Below are positions 1 through 9,320 of a DNA stretch of 64,000 nucleotides, piece after piece; the first letter of the stretch is position 1; every line of letters starts with the position of its first letter. The translations under genes were made by a program, and so were the position numbers. Below the pieces are notes generated by a model. That model worked only from the letters and a program-made list of their open reading frames with translations, was not told the DNA's origin and did no database searches. This DNA comes from a bacterium (GTDB lineage Bacteria > Gemmatimonadota > Gemmatimonadetes > Longimicrobiales > RSA9). The stretch is from assembly GCA_003242735.1 (NCBI GenBank), contig QGVH01000014.1, forward strand, positions 34,096-98,095. Reading direction: 5' to 3'.

Positions 1-164
1 TAGTCGGCCTGGCCGAGGACCTGGAGGCCGCCGGGCATGCTGGTCCGGGCGACGGCAGGTGCCGGAGAACCCCGGGGCACGTCCGGCATTGCGGCGCAGG
101 ATCCGAGCGCCGGGAGCACGGTCGTCGCGGTGAACAACACGATGACGGTTCGGCGCACCCTCAT
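1..164 (-). CDS. Putative lipoprotein, 3' end outside window
   Basis: This open frame starts at the ATG at 164 and runs off the left edge of the window, so only about 54 residues are visible. The first 23 residues look like a lipoprotein signal peptide: basic start (MRVRR), hydrophobic stretch, and a lipobox LGSC with Cys23. Its ATG overlaps the stop codon of the upstream TonB-dependent receptor (ATGA), so the two are almost certainly co-translated. The visible mature part is Pro/Ala-rich and matches no family I recognise. The coupling suggests a periplasmic lipoprotein working with the receptor, which is inference. Confidence 0.6.
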   Translation of the reverse strand, partial: MRVRRTVIVLFTATTVLPALGSCAAMPDVPRGSPAPAVARTSMPGGLQVLGQAD

Positions 165-2416
165 CGGCCGAGCCCCACCCTCGCGCCGAACAGCAGCTCG
201 CGGCCGTGGATCGGGCCCCAGACGTACGCGGTGTCGAAATCAGGGCCGAACGGGTCGTGCGGCGCGACGAGCGGGCTGCCCTGGCGGAAGTCGAACAGGT
301 TGCGCACCGCGGCCAGCAGCTCGATCCCGGTCCGCGGGCGCCAGGTGCCCTGGAGGTTGTGCGTCGAGTACGCAGGCGAGCGCGTGGGCCGGGTGTACGG
401 CGGAGGGTACTCGGGCAGCCGCATCGGCCCGACGAACGTCCCCGTGTAGTCCAGCGTCAGGGCGCCGAACGTGTAGGACAGCCCGAGCGTGGCCTTGTAG
501 TCCGGCGCGAACAGCTCTTCCCGCCGCTCCCCATCGCGCTCCGTGTCGACGTCCTGCACCGTGATGCCCAGCGAGTAGAGCAGCGGGAACTCCCGGAAGT
601 TCTGGTTGAGCGAGAGCGCAACGCCGCGGCTGACCGAGCGGCCGTGGAGGTTGCGGTAGATGATCAGGTCGGGGTCCGTGTCGTAGTCCGGCACGATCCG
701 ATTGCCGAAACGCGTGTAGAACGCGTCCACGTCCACGACCATGTTGTTCCCGCCGAACGGGAAGACGTGGTTCACGTTGAGCGCGCCGCTCCACGACCGC
801 TCCGGCTCGAGCGTCTCCTCGATCACGACTCGACGCGCGCCCGTCAGCGCGGCGTGGTCCTCCGTGAACAGACTCACCACGCGGAAGCCGCTGCCCAGGT
901 TCAGACGCAGCGCGGTGTCCAGGAGCGGCTGCCACTTCACGCTCAGCCGCGGCGCGGGGATCACCCCGTGGGCGTCGTGATGATCCAGCCGCAGCCCGGC
1001 GAGCACGCGGAGATCGGCGGCGACATCGAGTTCATCCTGGATGAAGATCCCGGGGATGAACCTCCGTTCCGGCGTGGGGGTGGCCGGTGTGCCGTCGTCG
1101 TACACCTGATAACGGACCGTGAGGCCGGCCAGGAGGTCGTGGCCCTGCGGGGCGGGCGCCTGCCAGAGCAGGTTCGCGAACGCGACGTGCTGCGTTGCCA
1201 CGAACGGCGTCGTGCCGTAGGCGGCGTCCTGCGCGTGCCACGTGTAGGAGAAGTCCGCGCGCACCCCGCGCTCCGGCCACGGCGCGAGCGAGCCGATCAG
1301 CTCGAACCGCCGCGTTTCGATGTGCTCGCCGTAGACGCGGCTGCCGCCGCGGTCGGCGCGGGTCCACCCCCGCACCCCGCCGAAGCGGTCCTCGTAGTAT
1401 CCCCGGGCCGAGAGACTCAGCACGCCCCGCCGCCAGCGGCTCCGCTCCGCGGTGCCCACGTCCAGGCGGCCGAACAGGGAGCCGCGGGTCACCAGCGGGA
1501 GATCGGTGAAGCCATCGCCGTTGCCGTCGATGAAGCGGTCGCGATGCACGAGACTCACACCCACCAGGCCACGCGCGCGCTCGCCTGCACGCGCGCCCGC
1601 AACGTTGACGTTCGACTCGCCCGTCGAGGTGTGATACGCCTCCAACGCCAGCCGCGGCGCAAAACGCGGATCCTTCGTGATCACGTTCACCACACCCGCC
1701 AGCGCTTCCGTCCCGTAGAGGGTGGAGGACGGGCCCTTGATGATCTCGAGCTGCTCGATGAACGCGGGGCTGATCCCGTTCAAGCCGTACACGGACGCGA
1801 GCGCACTCATGATGGGCATGCCGTCGATCAACACCGCCGTGTACGGGCCCTCCATTCCGTTGATCCGGATGCTGTTCGTGTAGCAGACGCCGCAATCCAC
1901 CTGCTGTGCCAGGCCGTTCAGGTACTGGACCGACTCCATCAGACTCGACGACGCGTTGCGCTGGAGGTGCCGGGCCGTCACCACCTCCACCTTCACCGGC
2001 GACTCCGAGACGAACGTCTCCTTCATCGTGCCCGTCACGACCACGGGGTTCAGTTCCAACGGCGCGCGCATCAGCTCCACGCGAAGGAACTCCGTCTCCC
2101 CCGGCTCGAGCCGGACCGTCCGCTCGGCCGTGGCGTAGCCCGGCGCCGTGACCAGGAGGGTCCGCTGGCCGGCCGGCACGCCGGCGATGCGGAAGCGGCC
2201 ATGGGCGTCCGCCAGCGCGCGCAGGCTGGCGCCGCGGACCTCGATGGCCGCGTAGGGCACGGGTGCGCCGTCGGCGACGACGATGCCGTGGAGAGCGCCG
2301 GTGCCCTGCTGGCGGGCGAGGCCGGGGGTGGCGGCCATGAGGGCGAGCGCCGCGGCCGGGAGGAGGGCGGGGCGGGGTCGTCGCCGGGTGCGAGGGTCGG
2401 AGTCGTTGGGCAGCAT
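161..2416 (-). CDS. TonB-dependent outer-membrane receptor with carboxypeptidase-regulatory-like N-terminus
   Basis: A 751-residue outer-membrane receptor. A signal peptide (about residues 1-35) is followed by a carboxypeptidase-regulatory-like beta-sandwich (about 40-120), a plug domain (about 125-250, with VVVTGT, LIDGMP and GPSSTLYGTEALAGVVNVIT) and a long beta-barrel. The plug contains the CGVC pair and the RINGMEG motif seen in a recognisable subgroup of these receptors. The family imports ferric siderophores, haem, cobalamin or other large solutes with energy from TonB-ExbB-ExbD; the substrate cannot be read here. The start has a GAGGACG ribosome site. An AT-rich, Fur-like stretch in the promoter hints at iron control. 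The last residue is Arg, not the usual aromatic one. Confidence 0.93.
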   Translation of the reverse strand: MLPNDSDPRTRRRPRPALLPAAALALMAATPGLARQQGTGALHGIVVADGAPVPYAAIEVRGASLRALADAHGRFRIAGVPAGQRTLLVTAPGYATAERTVRLEPGETEFLRVELMRAPLELNPVVVTGTMKETFVSESPVKVEVVTARHLQRNASSSLMESVQYLNGLAQQVDCGVCYTNSIRINGMEGPYTAVLIDGMPIMSALASVYGLNGISPAFIEQLEIIKGPSSTLYGTEALAGVVNVITKDPRFAPRLALEAYHTSTGESNVNVAGARAGERARGLVGVSLVHRDRFIDGNGDGFTDLPLVTRGSLFGRLDVGTAERSRWRRGVLSLSARGYYEDRFGGVRGWTRADRGGSRVYGEHIETRRFELIGSLAPWPERGVRADFSYTWHAQDAAYGTTPFVATQHVAFANLLWQAPAPQGHDLLAGLTVRYQVYDDGTPATPTPERRFIPGIFIQDELDVAADLRVLAGLRLDHHDAHGVIPAPRLSVKWQPLLDTALRLNLGSGFRVVSLFTEDHAALTGARRVVIEETLEPERSWSGALNVNHVFPFGGNNMVVDVDAFYTRFGNRIVPDYDTDPDLIIYRNLHGRSVSRGVALSLNQNFREFPLLYSLGITVQDVDTERDGERREELFAPDYKATLGLSYTFGALTLDYTGTFVGPMRLPEYPPPYTRPTRSPAYSTHNLQGTWRPRTGIELLAAVRNLFDFRQGSPLVAPHDPFGPDFDTAYVWGPIHGRELLFGARVGLGR

Positions 2417-2469
2417 GACCGTCGTCCTCGTGAGGCTGGGCGGTCGTTCCAGGTTTTAGGGTTGCCGAA

Positions 2470-2498
2470 AATAATGATATGGGGTGGCGAAAAGTCAA
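2470..2498 (-). promoter_or_regulatory. Candidate sigma-70-type promoter of the TonB-dependent receptor
   Basis: Reading leftwards, TTGACT (2498-2493) is followed after 17 bases by ATTATT (2475-2470). The -35 matches the consensus at five of six positions and the -10 region is unusually AT-rich for this genome. The same CTTGACTTT start of the -35 recurs at the cold-shock gene promoter (16075-16070). Confidence 0.5.
2471..2480. promoter_or_regulatory. Possible Fur-like half site
   Basis: The ten bases ATAATGATAT match nine bases of the classical Fur box core (ATAATGATA) and lie over the -10 region of the receptor promoter. Only about half of the 19-bp box is present, so this is a weak candidate. 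It would fit iron-responsive repression of a TonB-dependent receptor. Confidence 0.35.
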
Positions 2499-2606
2499 GG
2501 GAGGGCTGCGCGGAGGGCGGGCGATTTGCGAGGCGGGGCCGGCGGCGCCACATTGCAGGGCACTGTCTCAACCGCCCGCACGTGCGGGCCCAAACCCGTA
2601 GGAGCC

Positions 2607-3842
2607 ATGCGGAACACGCCGATGAGGAGGACCGCCCTCGCCCGTTTCACCCTCACCCTCGCCCTCGCCCTCGCCCCGGCCCCGGCGCTGGGCCAGGGCG
2701 GCGATGCGGCGGATGAGCTGGTTCGGCGGGTGCTGACCCAGACGCCGCTGTTCGATGGGCACAACGACCTGCCGTGGGCGATCCGGGAGCACACCGGCGC
2801 GCCGGGGAACGTGGAGGCGTACGACCTGCGCGGCAGGGCGCCCGGGCACACGGACATCCCGCGGCTGCGAAAGGGGATGGTGGGGGCGCAGTTCTGGTCC
2901 GTGTACATCCCGTTCGAGGCGACGGAGGAAGGCGCGGCGCGGGTGCAGCTCGAGCAGATCGACATCGCGCGGCGGGTGATCGCGCGGTACCCCGACGTGT
3001 TCGAGCAGGCGTACAGCGTGTCCGACGTGGAGCGGATCTTCGGGAGCGGGCGGATCGCGTCGGTGCTGGGGATGGAAGGCGGGCACGCCATCGAGAACTC
3101 GCTCGGTGCGCTGCGGGCGTTCTACGACCTGGGCGTGCGGTATCTGACGCTGACGCACTCGGCGAACATTGACTGGGCGGACTCGTGCTGCGAGCCGCCG
3201 CGGCTGGGCGGTCTGAGCGAGTTCGGGAAGGAGGTGGTGCGGGAGATGAACCGGCTGGGCATGCTGGTGGACCTCTCGCACACGTCGCCCGGGACGATGC
3301 ACGATGCGCTGGACGTGTCCGAGGCGCCGGTGATCTTCTCGCACTCGGGGGCGCGTGCGGTGACGGACCATCCGCGCAACGTGCCGGACGATGTGCTCAG
3401 GCGGTTGCCGGAGAACGGCGGGGTGGTGATGGTGACGTTCGTGCCGTCGTTCGTGAACGCGGAGGTGATGCGGTGGTCGAGCCTGCCGCCGGAGCAGCGG
3501 AAGGGGTCGGAGCCGCGGGCGACGATGGAGGACGTGATCCGGCACATCGAGCACATCCGGCGGGTCGCGGGTGTGGACCACGTGGGGATCGGCGGCGACT
3601 TCGACGGGATCTCGGCGGTGGTCCAGGGGCTGGAGGACGTCTCGACGTACCCGGCGCTGTTCGCGGAGCTGGCGCGGCGGGGGTGGACCGAGGAGGAGCT
3701 GGCGAAGCTGGCGGGTGGCAACGTGATGCGGGTTTGGCGGGAGGTGGAGCGGGTGGCGGCGCGGCTGCAGCGGGAGCGGCCGCCGTCGGTGAAGACGATC
3801 GAGGAGCTGGACGGCAGGAAGGCCGGCGAGCCGCGGCGTTAG
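2607..3842 (+). CDS. Membrane dipeptidase family M19 (renal dipeptidase type), secreted
   Basis: A 411-residue zinc dipeptidase. It begins with a signal peptide (about 1-30, ending ALGQ). Family landmarks follow in order: the metal-binding FDGHNDLPW, the bridging glutamate in GMEGGHAIE, LTHSANIDWADS, VDLSHTS, the histidine in FSHSGARA, HPRNVPDD, and the aspartate in GIGGDFDG. M19 enzymes hydrolyse dipeptides, including some D-amino-acid dipeptides, in the periplasm or on the cell surface. The ATG at 2607 was chosen because GGAG lies just upstream and the signal peptide begins there. It is divergent from the receptor and convergent with the glutaminyl cyclase. Confidence 0.93.
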   Translation: MRNTPMRRTALARFTLTLALALAPAPALGQGGDAADELVRRVLTQTPLFDGHNDLPWAIREHTGAPGNVEAYDLRGRAPGHTDIPRLRKGMVGAQFWSVYIPFEATEEGAARVQLEQIDIARRVIARYPDVFEQAYSVSDVERIFGSGRIASVLGMEGGHAIENSLGALRAFYDLGVRYLTLTHSANIDWADSCCEPPRLGGLSEFGKEVVREMNRLGMLVDLSHTSPGTMHDALDVSEAPVIFSHSGARAVTDHPRNVPDDVLRRLPENGGVVMVTFVPSFVNAEVMRWSSLPPEQRKGSEPRATMEDVIRHIEHIRRVAGVDHVGIGGDFDGISAVVQGLEDVSTYPALFAELARRGWTEEELAKLAGGNVMRVWREVERVAARLQRERPPSVKTIEELDGRKAGEPRR

Positions 3843-3875
3843 GAGCCGCGGCTCCGCTCGGGGGGCGGGCCCGCC

Positions 3876-3908
3876 GGGCCCTGCGGCGGCTTCGCCACCG
3901 CAGGGCCC
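3876..3908. terminator. Long hairpin between convergent genes
   Basis: GGGCCCTGCGG pairs perfectly with CCGCAGGGCCC, and GGC-TTC-GCC closes the top with one mismatch, giving a stem of about 15 bp. Outer sequences (around 3850-3860 and 3931-3940) extend it imperfectly. There is no U-tract on either strand, so termination is inferred from its place between two gene ends. Confidence 0.55.
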
Positions 3909-3969
3909 GGCCCCGGAGGGCCGGCGCCCGGCGGAGCGGGGCCCAGCGCGGCCGGAGCCCACGCGGAGC

Positions 3970-4803
3970 CTACGGGCTGGTCCCGGTGGTGAGCCGGACG
4001 TGGAAGAGCGCCGGCCACAGCTTGCCGGTCACGAACAGCCGGTCGTTCTCCGCATCGTACGCGATGCCGTTGAGGACGTCGGTGTAGGGCGTCCGCTCGT
4101 TGGCGGGGAGCAGGCCGCGCATGTTCGTCCAGCCCAGCACCTCTCCCGTCTCCGGATCGATCCGGACGATCCAGTCGGTGCGGTAGACGTTGGCGTAGAG
4201 CACGCCGTTGATGTACTCGAGCTCGTTGATCTCCTTGAGGGGCGCGCCGCGGTCGTGGACGGCGACGGTGCGGGTGATCTCGAAGGTCTGCGGGTCGAGG
4301 TAGCGGAGCGTGTCCGACCCGTTGCTCATGATGAGCGACCGCCCGTCGGTGGTCAGCCCCCAGCCCTCGCCCGCGTAGGTGAACGAGTCGAGCAGGGCGA
4401 GGGTCTCGACGTCGTAGATGTAGCCCACCTCCGATTCCCACGTGAGCTGGTAGAGCTTGCCGTCCAGGAGCGCGAGCCCTTCGCCGAAGCGGTCGTCCGG
4501 CAGGCGTACGCGCTGGAGGACGCGGCCGGTCTCGAGCTCGACCCGGCGCAGCTCGGAGGCGCCGTAGCGGCCGGTGCTCTCGTAGAGCACGCCGCCGTGG
4601 TAGAGCAAGCCCTGGGTGTACGCGCTGGTGTCGTGCGGGAAGCGGGCGATGACCTCGTAGCCGGTCGCGGGCTCGCCGCGGCTGCAGGTGGCGGCGGCGA
4701 GCGCCGCGGCGAGGGCGAGGGCTGCGAGGGGCGTCCGCGCGCGCCGGCCGCGGCGGTGCGGGCGGGGCGCGGGTGTGGGGTGTGTGAACGGCGTCAGTCG
4801 CAT
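3970..4803 (-). CDS. Glutaminyl-peptide cyclotransferase (bacterial beta-propeller type)
   Basis: A 277-residue exported protein. An Arg-rich start and hydrophobic stretch end in AAATC, possibly a lipoprotein site, though Thr before the Cys is unusual. The rest matches the bacterial/plant-type glutaminyl cyclase, a five-bladed propeller: FPHDTSAYTQGL, YESTGRYG, FGEGLAL, QLTWES, YAGEGWGL, LIMSNGSDTL, INELEYINGVLYANVY and VLNGIAYD. These enzymes convert N-terminal glutamine to pyroglutamate. Start at 4803 has GGAGAG about ten bases upstream. It ends facing the M19 dipeptidase across the hairpin at 3876-3908. Confidence 0.88.
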   Translation of the reverse strand: MRLTPFTHPTPAPRPHRRGRRARTPLAALALAAALAAATCSRGEPATGYEVIARFPHDTSAYTQGLLYHGGVLYESTGRYGASELRRVELETGRVLQRVRLPDDRFGEGLALLDGKLYQLTWESEVGYIYDVETLALLDSFTYAGEGWGLTTDGRSLIMSNGSDTLRYLDPQTFEITRTVAVHDRGAPLKEINELEYINGVLYANVYRTDWIVRIDPETGEVLGWTNMRGLLPANERTPYTDVLNGIAYDAENDRLFVTGKLWPALFHVRLTTGTSP

Positions 4804-4880
4804 GAGTGAACACTCTCCGGTCGGGTGCCGGCGCACGGCCTCGGGAGGCGGCGCGCCGGCGTCCGGCTCGGTGGATCGGG

Positions 4881-5309
4881 TCAGTGGACGATCGGAGGCG
4901 TCACCTCGGGTGGCCTGGGAATCTGGGTGACGGTGAGCGGCACCTCCGTCTTCAGGTCGTTGTCGATGAAGACGACGAAGCTGTACTCGCCCGTCTGCCT
5001 CAGCTCCAGGTTGTTGATGGTGATGATCTGGTTGCTGGCGATGGTCTGACCGGGCGCGCCTCCGCGCGGGACGATCTCCCCTTTCAACTCGAACACCGTC
5101 TGGCCGTCCGGGTCGTGCAGGCGGACCTCGATCGTGTGCACCCGGTCCTTCTCGGCCGGGTGCGCTTCGAGGCGCATGATGAATTGCATCTGCGGGTGGA
5201 CGGCCGGCACGTCGGTCACGTTGATACAGTCGAAGATGCCGAGGATGTTGAGCTTGCCCTCGGCGGTGACGTTCGCGTAGTCGGCAAGGACTGCGAGCTT
5301 GACCTGCAT
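4881..5309 (-). CDS. Conserved protein of unknown function (DUF6941-like)
   Basis: A 142-residue cytoplasmic-looking protein without signal peptide. It opens with VKLAVLADYANVTAEGKLNILGIFD, of which the LADYAN and EGKLNILGIFD parts are typical of a small family found across several phyla (I recall it as DUF6941). A beta-sandwich-like pattern follows, with paired short strands (VHTIEVRLHDPDG, EYSFVVFIDN). The function is not known. A GTG start at 5336 would add nine residues, but the ATG at 5309 fits the family start better. It could be in one transcript with the cyclase downstream. Confidence 0.7.
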   Translation of the reverse strand: MQVKLAVLADYANVTAEGKLNILGIFDCINVTDVPAVHPQMQFIMRLEAHPAEKDRVHTIEVRLHDPDGQTVFELKGEIVPRGGAPGQTIASNQIITINNLELRQTGEYSFVVFIDNDLKTEVPLTVTQIPRPPEVTPPIVH

Positions 5310-5437
5310 GCCTCGTTTCTCTGGCCGGTACTGCACCGGGCGCAGCGATCGTGGGGCGCCGCGCCGTCTGTCGGGAAGCTAGAAGGGGGCGCGGCGTCCG
5401 GCAATCGGGCGGCGCACGGCGCCCGGCCGGCTCCCGT

Positions 5438-6808
5438 TCATGGCCGGGTCTCGAAGTTGATGATGCGCCGTCCCAGCTCGGGTTCCGCAACGATCACGGA
5501 CAGGACGCCGTTGTGGGCCTGGCGGACGGCGCTGGCGAACTCCTCGACGGTGGTGACCTCGCGCCGGTTCACCTCGAGGATGACCTGGCCGGGCCGGATG
5601 CCGGCGCGGGCGGCGGGCGAGTGGGGCCGGACGGCTGCGACGACGGGGCGGTCGCCCTGTTGGGCGACGGAGAAGCCGATGCCGTGCGGACCAGGCGGGG
5701 TGGGCTGCGGCGCCGGCCGTTCGCCGGATCGGATGGCGCCCAGCTCGACATCCACGGCCGTTCGCGTGCCGTAGCGGATGATGTGGAGCCGGGCGATGGC
5801 CCCTGGCGTCAGCTCGGCCAGCGCGGCCTGGAGGTCGCTCACGGTCGTGACCTCGCGGTCGCCGATCCCGATGATGATGTCGCCGAGCTCGACGCCGGCG
5901 CGGTCCGCCGGACCGTTCGGCTCCACGTGGACGACCTCGGCGCCTTCGGTGGAGGTGAGGCCGTACACCTGGGCGTCGGCGCTCTCCACTTCGTCGAGCA
6001 TGACGCCGAGGTAGGCGCGGCTGACGTAGCCCTGGCGGATGAGCTGGTCTGCGACCCGGCGGGCGAGGTTGATGGGGACCGCGAAGCCGTAGCCGAAGTA
6101 CAGGCCCGTGGGTGAGGCGATGGCCGTGTTGATCCCGACGACGCGGCCTTCCAGGTCCACCAGCGGCCCGCCCGAGTTGCCTGGGTTCATCGCCGCATCG
6201 GTCTGGATGAAGTGCTCGAGTGGCGCGGCCTGGGCGGCGCCGTCCCTGCGCGTGCCGAGGATGCCGATGGAGCGTCCCTTCGCGCTGACCACCCCGGCGG
6301 AGACGCTGAACTGGAGGCCGAGCGGGCTGCCCACCGCGAGCACCCAGTCCCCGAGCTGGAGCTGGTCCGAGTCGCCCAGCCGGGCGACGGGGTAGTCGCC
6401 CGGCTGGATCTTCAGCACCGCCACGTCCGTGCTCGGGTCCCTCGCGACGACGTGCGCCTCGAACTCGCGGCGGTCGTGCAGCGTGACCGTGACCGCGGTC
6501 GCGCCCTCGACCACGTGGTCCGAGGTCAGGATGTAACCCTCCCGATCCAGGATGATGCCGGAGCCGGCGCCGAGCTGGATGCCGCCCGGCGGCATGTCCG
6601 GCAGCGGCAGGCCCGGCAGCGGCGGCAGCGGCCCCTCGTACGGCGGCCGCGCACTCTCGACCTGGATGTAGACGACAGACGGCAGCACGCGGTCCACCGC
6701 CTCGCGGAACGTGGCCGCGGCCGGCGCCGGGACGCGCTCCTCCTCCTGGCCGCACGCCGCGACGCAGAGCGCGGCGGCGAGGGCGATGCAACGAGGACCG
6801 ATGCTCAT
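5438..6808 (-). CDS. HtrA/DegP-type serine protease, lipoprotein, with two PDZ domains
   Basis: A 456-residue periplasmic protease or chaperone. The signal peptide ends in VAAC (lipobox), so it should be anchored in a membrane. The trypsin-like domain shows His in TSDHVVEG, Asp in DPSTDVAVLKI and Ser in GNSGGP, so the triad is complete. Two PDZ domains follow (about 270-355, with GAEVVHVEPNGPADRAGVE, and about 375-450). A Pro-rich loop (PPYEGPLPPLPG) precedes the protease core. HtrA proteins degrade or refold damaged envelope proteins. The start at 6808 is set by the lipoprotein signal; the ribosome site is weak. It is divergent from the efflux adaptor. Confidence 0.93.
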   Translation of the reverse strand: MSIGPRCIALAAALCVAACGQEEERVPAPAAATFREAVDRVLPSVVYIQVESARPPYEGPLPPLPGLPLPDMPPGGIQLGAGSGIILDREGYILTSDHVVEGATAVTVTLHDRREFEAHVVARDPSTDVAVLKIQPGDYPVARLGDSDQLQLGDWVLAVGSPLGLQFSVSAGVVSAKGRSIGILGTRRDGAAQAAPLEHFIQTDAAMNPGNSGGPLVDLEGRVVGINTAIASPTGLYFGYGFAVPINLARRVADQLIRQGYVSRAYLGVMLDEVESADAQVYGLTSTEGAEVVHVEPNGPADRAGVELGDIIIGIGDREVTTVSDLQAALAELTPGAIARLHIIRYGTRTAVDVELGAIRSGERPAPQPTPPGPHGIGFSVAQQGDRPVVAAVRPHSPAARAGIRPGQVILEVNRREVTTVEEFASAVRQAHNGVLSVIVAEPELGRRIINFETRP

Positions 6809-6952
6809 GCGAGCCGGGCCGGTGCAAGATGCGTGCATGGTGAAACCACGGGTCCACGGCCCCCGTAGAGGCCATGCCCGCGTCGTCTCCAGGGGCGCGC
6901 GGGTGGGCGCGCCGCGGGCCGGTCCGCGGCACCTGCCGAACGGAGTCTCGCG

Positions 6953-8044
6953 ATGAGAACACGCACGAAGGTCGTCCTGGGCGGAATTTGCATCGCCATT
7001 GTCGCCGGTGCCGCATCCTTCCTCCGGGCCGACGACCAGGGGGGCGAGGACGCGGCGCCGGTCGTGGTGGTCACGCGGGGCGAGATCGTGGACCGCGCGC
7101 TGGCGGTGGGAACGATCGAGCCGGAGATCGAGATCAGCGTGAAGTCCAAGGTTTCCGGCGTCGTGCGGCGGCGCTTCGCAGAGATGGGAGAGTTCGTGCG
7201 GGCCGGCGCGCCGCTGCTGGAGATCCAGCCCGACCCGACGCCGCTGGAGCTGGTCGAGGCGCGGCGCCAGCTCGAGCTGCGCGGCATCGAGCTGGAGATG
7301 TTGGAGCGGGAGCTCGCGCGGCAGCGGGCGTTGAGCGAGCAGGGCATGGTCTCGGCCGCCGTGTACGAGGAGGTCCAGCGGCGGCACGCCGAAGCCGTGC
7401 TCCAGGAGCAGATCGCGCGCGAGCGGTTGGCCCTACTCGAGAAAGGCGCGGTCACCATCGCGGACACCCGCATCGAGTCCGTGGTCAAGGCGCCGATCGA
7501 CGGATACATCCTCGAGCAGATGGCGCAGCCGGGCGACCCGGTCGTTCCTCTCAGCACGTACCAGGAGGGCACGGTCCTCATGACCATGGCCGACATGAGC
7601 CGGCTGATCTTCCGGGGGACGGTGGACGAGATCGATGTGGGGCGGCTGCGTGAGGGCATGCGTGCCGAGATCCGCATCGGCGCGTTGCCCGGCGCCCGGA
7701 TCGAGGGCGTGCTCTCCAGGATCTCACTCAAGGCGAGGAAGCAGGACAACTCGACGGTGTTCCCCGTGGAGATCACGCTGGAGCCGACGGACGGCGTGGT
7801 GTTGCGCGCCGGCTACTCGGCGAACGCGTACATCGTCATCGAGAAGCGGGAGGACGTGCTGATGATTCCCGAACGGGTCGTCACCTTTTCGGGCGACACC
7901 GCGTGGGTGACCGTGGAGCTCGGCGGGGGCCAGACCGAGCGGCGGGTCATTGAGACGGGACTGAGCGACGCGATCAACATCGAAGTGGTTTCCGGCCTGC
8001 GTGAAGGGGAGCGGGTCCGGGAGAAGCCGGCGCGGCAGATCTGA
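6953..8044 (+). CDS. MacA/HlyD-type periplasmic adaptor protein
   Basis: A 363-residue membrane-fusion protein. It has an N-terminal membrane anchor (about 7-24), a barrel-sandwich half (VSGVVRRRFAEMGEFVRAG), an alpha hairpin (about 85-150) including LEMLERELARQRALSEQGMV, a second lipoyl half (VKAPIDGYILEQMAQPGDPV) and a beta-barrel. Such adaptors link inner-membrane ABC or RND transporters to an outer-membrane duct. The next two genes are MacB-like permeases, so this is the adaptor of an ABC-type exporter. An ATPase gene and an outer-membrane channel gene are not adjacent. Confidence 0.92.
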   Translation: MRTRTKVVLGGICIAIVAGAASFLRADDQGGEDAAPVVVVTRGEIVDRALAVGTIEPEIEISVKSKVSGVVRRRFAEMGEFVRAGAPLLEIQPDPTPLELVEARRQLELRGIELEMLERELARQRALSEQGMVSAAVYEEVQRRHAEAVLQEQIARERLALLEKGAVTIADTRIESVVKAPIDGYILEQMAQPGDPVVPLSTYQEGTVLMTMADMSRLIFRGTVDEIDVGRLREGMRAEIRIGALPGARIEGVLSRISLKARKQDNSTVFPVEITLEPTDGVVLRAGYSANAYIVIEKREDVLMIPERVVTFSGDTAWVTVELGGGQTERRVIETGLSDAINIEVVSGLREGERVREKPARQI

Positions 8045-8070
8045 GAGACGAGGGCGGAGGTCGGCCTCCC

Positions 8071-9309
8071 GTGCGCACGTTGATCCTGCTCCACCAGTTC
8101 CTGGACGACGTCCGCGCGCAGAAGCTGCGCACCACGCTGACCGTGCTGGGCATCACGTGGGGCACGGTGGCGGTGGTGGTGCTGCTGGCGTTCGGAACGG
8201 GGTTGGCCGAGCAGATGCGGCGCAACGCCCGCGGGATGGGCGATGGCATCGTGCTGGTGTTCGGCGGACGGACGACGCGGCCGTACGCCGGGTACGGCGA
8301 GGGGCGGGTGATCCGGATGCGGGAGGAGGACGCGGCGCTGATCGCGCGCCAGGTGGCGGGGATCGAGGCGCTCAGCCCGGAGTACGGCAGCCACGGCCGG
8401 CCGGTGCGCCGGGGCACGGCGATCGTGAACCCGTACATCACGGGCGTGCTGCCGGTCTACGGCGAGCTCCGCAACATCATCCCGGAGCCGGGCGGGCGGT
8501 TCCTGAACGACCTGGACGAGCAGCGGCGGCGGCGGGTGGTGGTGCTCGGCGACGGTGTGAAACGGCTCCTGTTCGGCGATGCGGAGGCCGTCGGCGAACA
8601 GGTCTTCATCGGCGCGGTGCCGTTCACGGTCGTCGGCGTCATGCAGCCCAAGACCCAGACCTCGTCCTACAACTCCCGCGACACCGACCGGGTGTTCATC
8701 CCGGCCAGCACGTTCCGCGCACTGTTCGGCACGCCCTACCTCTCCAACCTGGTCTATCGGCCGGCCGACCCGGCGGAGGGGCCGGCGATCGAGCAGGAGA
8801 TCTACGAGCTCCTCGGGCGGCGCTACCGTTTCGACCCGGCGGACCGGGATGCGCTGAGTTTCTGGGACACCAACGAGCTGATGCGGCTGTTCCGCTACCT
8901 GTTCCTCGGGTTCAACGTCTTCCTCGGCATCGTGGGTAGCTTCACGCTGACGGTGGGTGGCATCGGCGTCGCGAACATCATGTACATCGTGGTGAGGGAG
9001 CGGACTCGGGAGATCGGCGTGAAGCGTTCGTTGGGTGCGCGGCGCCGTGACATCCTCTTCCAGTTCATCACGGAGGCCTTCCTGATCGTGGCCGTGGGTG
9101 CGGCGCTGGGGCTCCTGCTCTCGGCGGCGCTGATCCGCGTGGTGCGCCTGTTGCCGATCCAGGAGGTGGTCGGCACGCCGCAGATCTCGACCACCGTCTT
9201 GGCGACGGCGCTGGCGTTGTTGGCGCTGGTCGCGCTCGTGGCCGGCCTGCTGCCCGCCCGCAAGGCCGCGGCGCTGGACCCCGTGGAGTGCCTACGGTAC
9301 GGCGTCTGA
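8071..9309 (+). CDS. ABC transporter permease, MacB/FtsX family
   Basis: A 412-residue permease with a GTG start behind a GGAGG site at 8056. Layout is the MacB one: an N-terminal membrane helix (LTVLGITWGTVAVVVLLAFGTG), a large periplasmic domain (about 50-270), and three C-terminal helices with the family motif GIGVANIMYIVVRERTREIG followed by KRSLGARRRDI. The substrate could be a macrolide, peptide or lipoprotein; it cannot be told. No nucleotide-binding domain is fused or adjacent, so an ATPase must be supplied from elsewhere. It is about 45% identical by eye to the next gene, suggesting a heterodimer. Confidence 0.92.
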   Translation: MRTLILLHQFLDDVRAQKLRTTLTVLGITWGTVAVVVLLAFGTGLAEQMRRNARGMGDGIVLVFGGRTTRPYAGYGEGRVIRMREEDAALIARQVAGIEALSPEYGSHGRPVRRGTAIVNPYITGVLPVYGELRNIIPEPGGRFLNDLDEQRRRRVVVLGDGVKRLLFGDAEAVGEQVFIGAVPFTVVGVMQPKTQTSSYNSRDTDRVFIPASTFRALFGTPYLSNLVYRPADPAEGPAIEQEIYELLGRRYRFDPADRDALSFWDTNELMRLFRYLFLGFNVFLGIVGSFTLTVGGIGVANIMYIVVRERTREIGVKRSLGARRRDILFQFITEAFLIVAVGAALGLLLSAALIRVVRLLPIQEVVGTPQISTTVLATALALLALVALVAGLLPARKAAALDPVECLRYGV

Positions 9310-9320
9310 GGGGCGCGGCG

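Noticed and set aside
206..2716. A long open frame on the plus strand antisense to the TonB-dependent receptor
   Set aside because: High GC content gives long antisense frames. The predicted protein is Arg/Ala-rich with no family motif, and the minus strand has a complete receptor with all domains.
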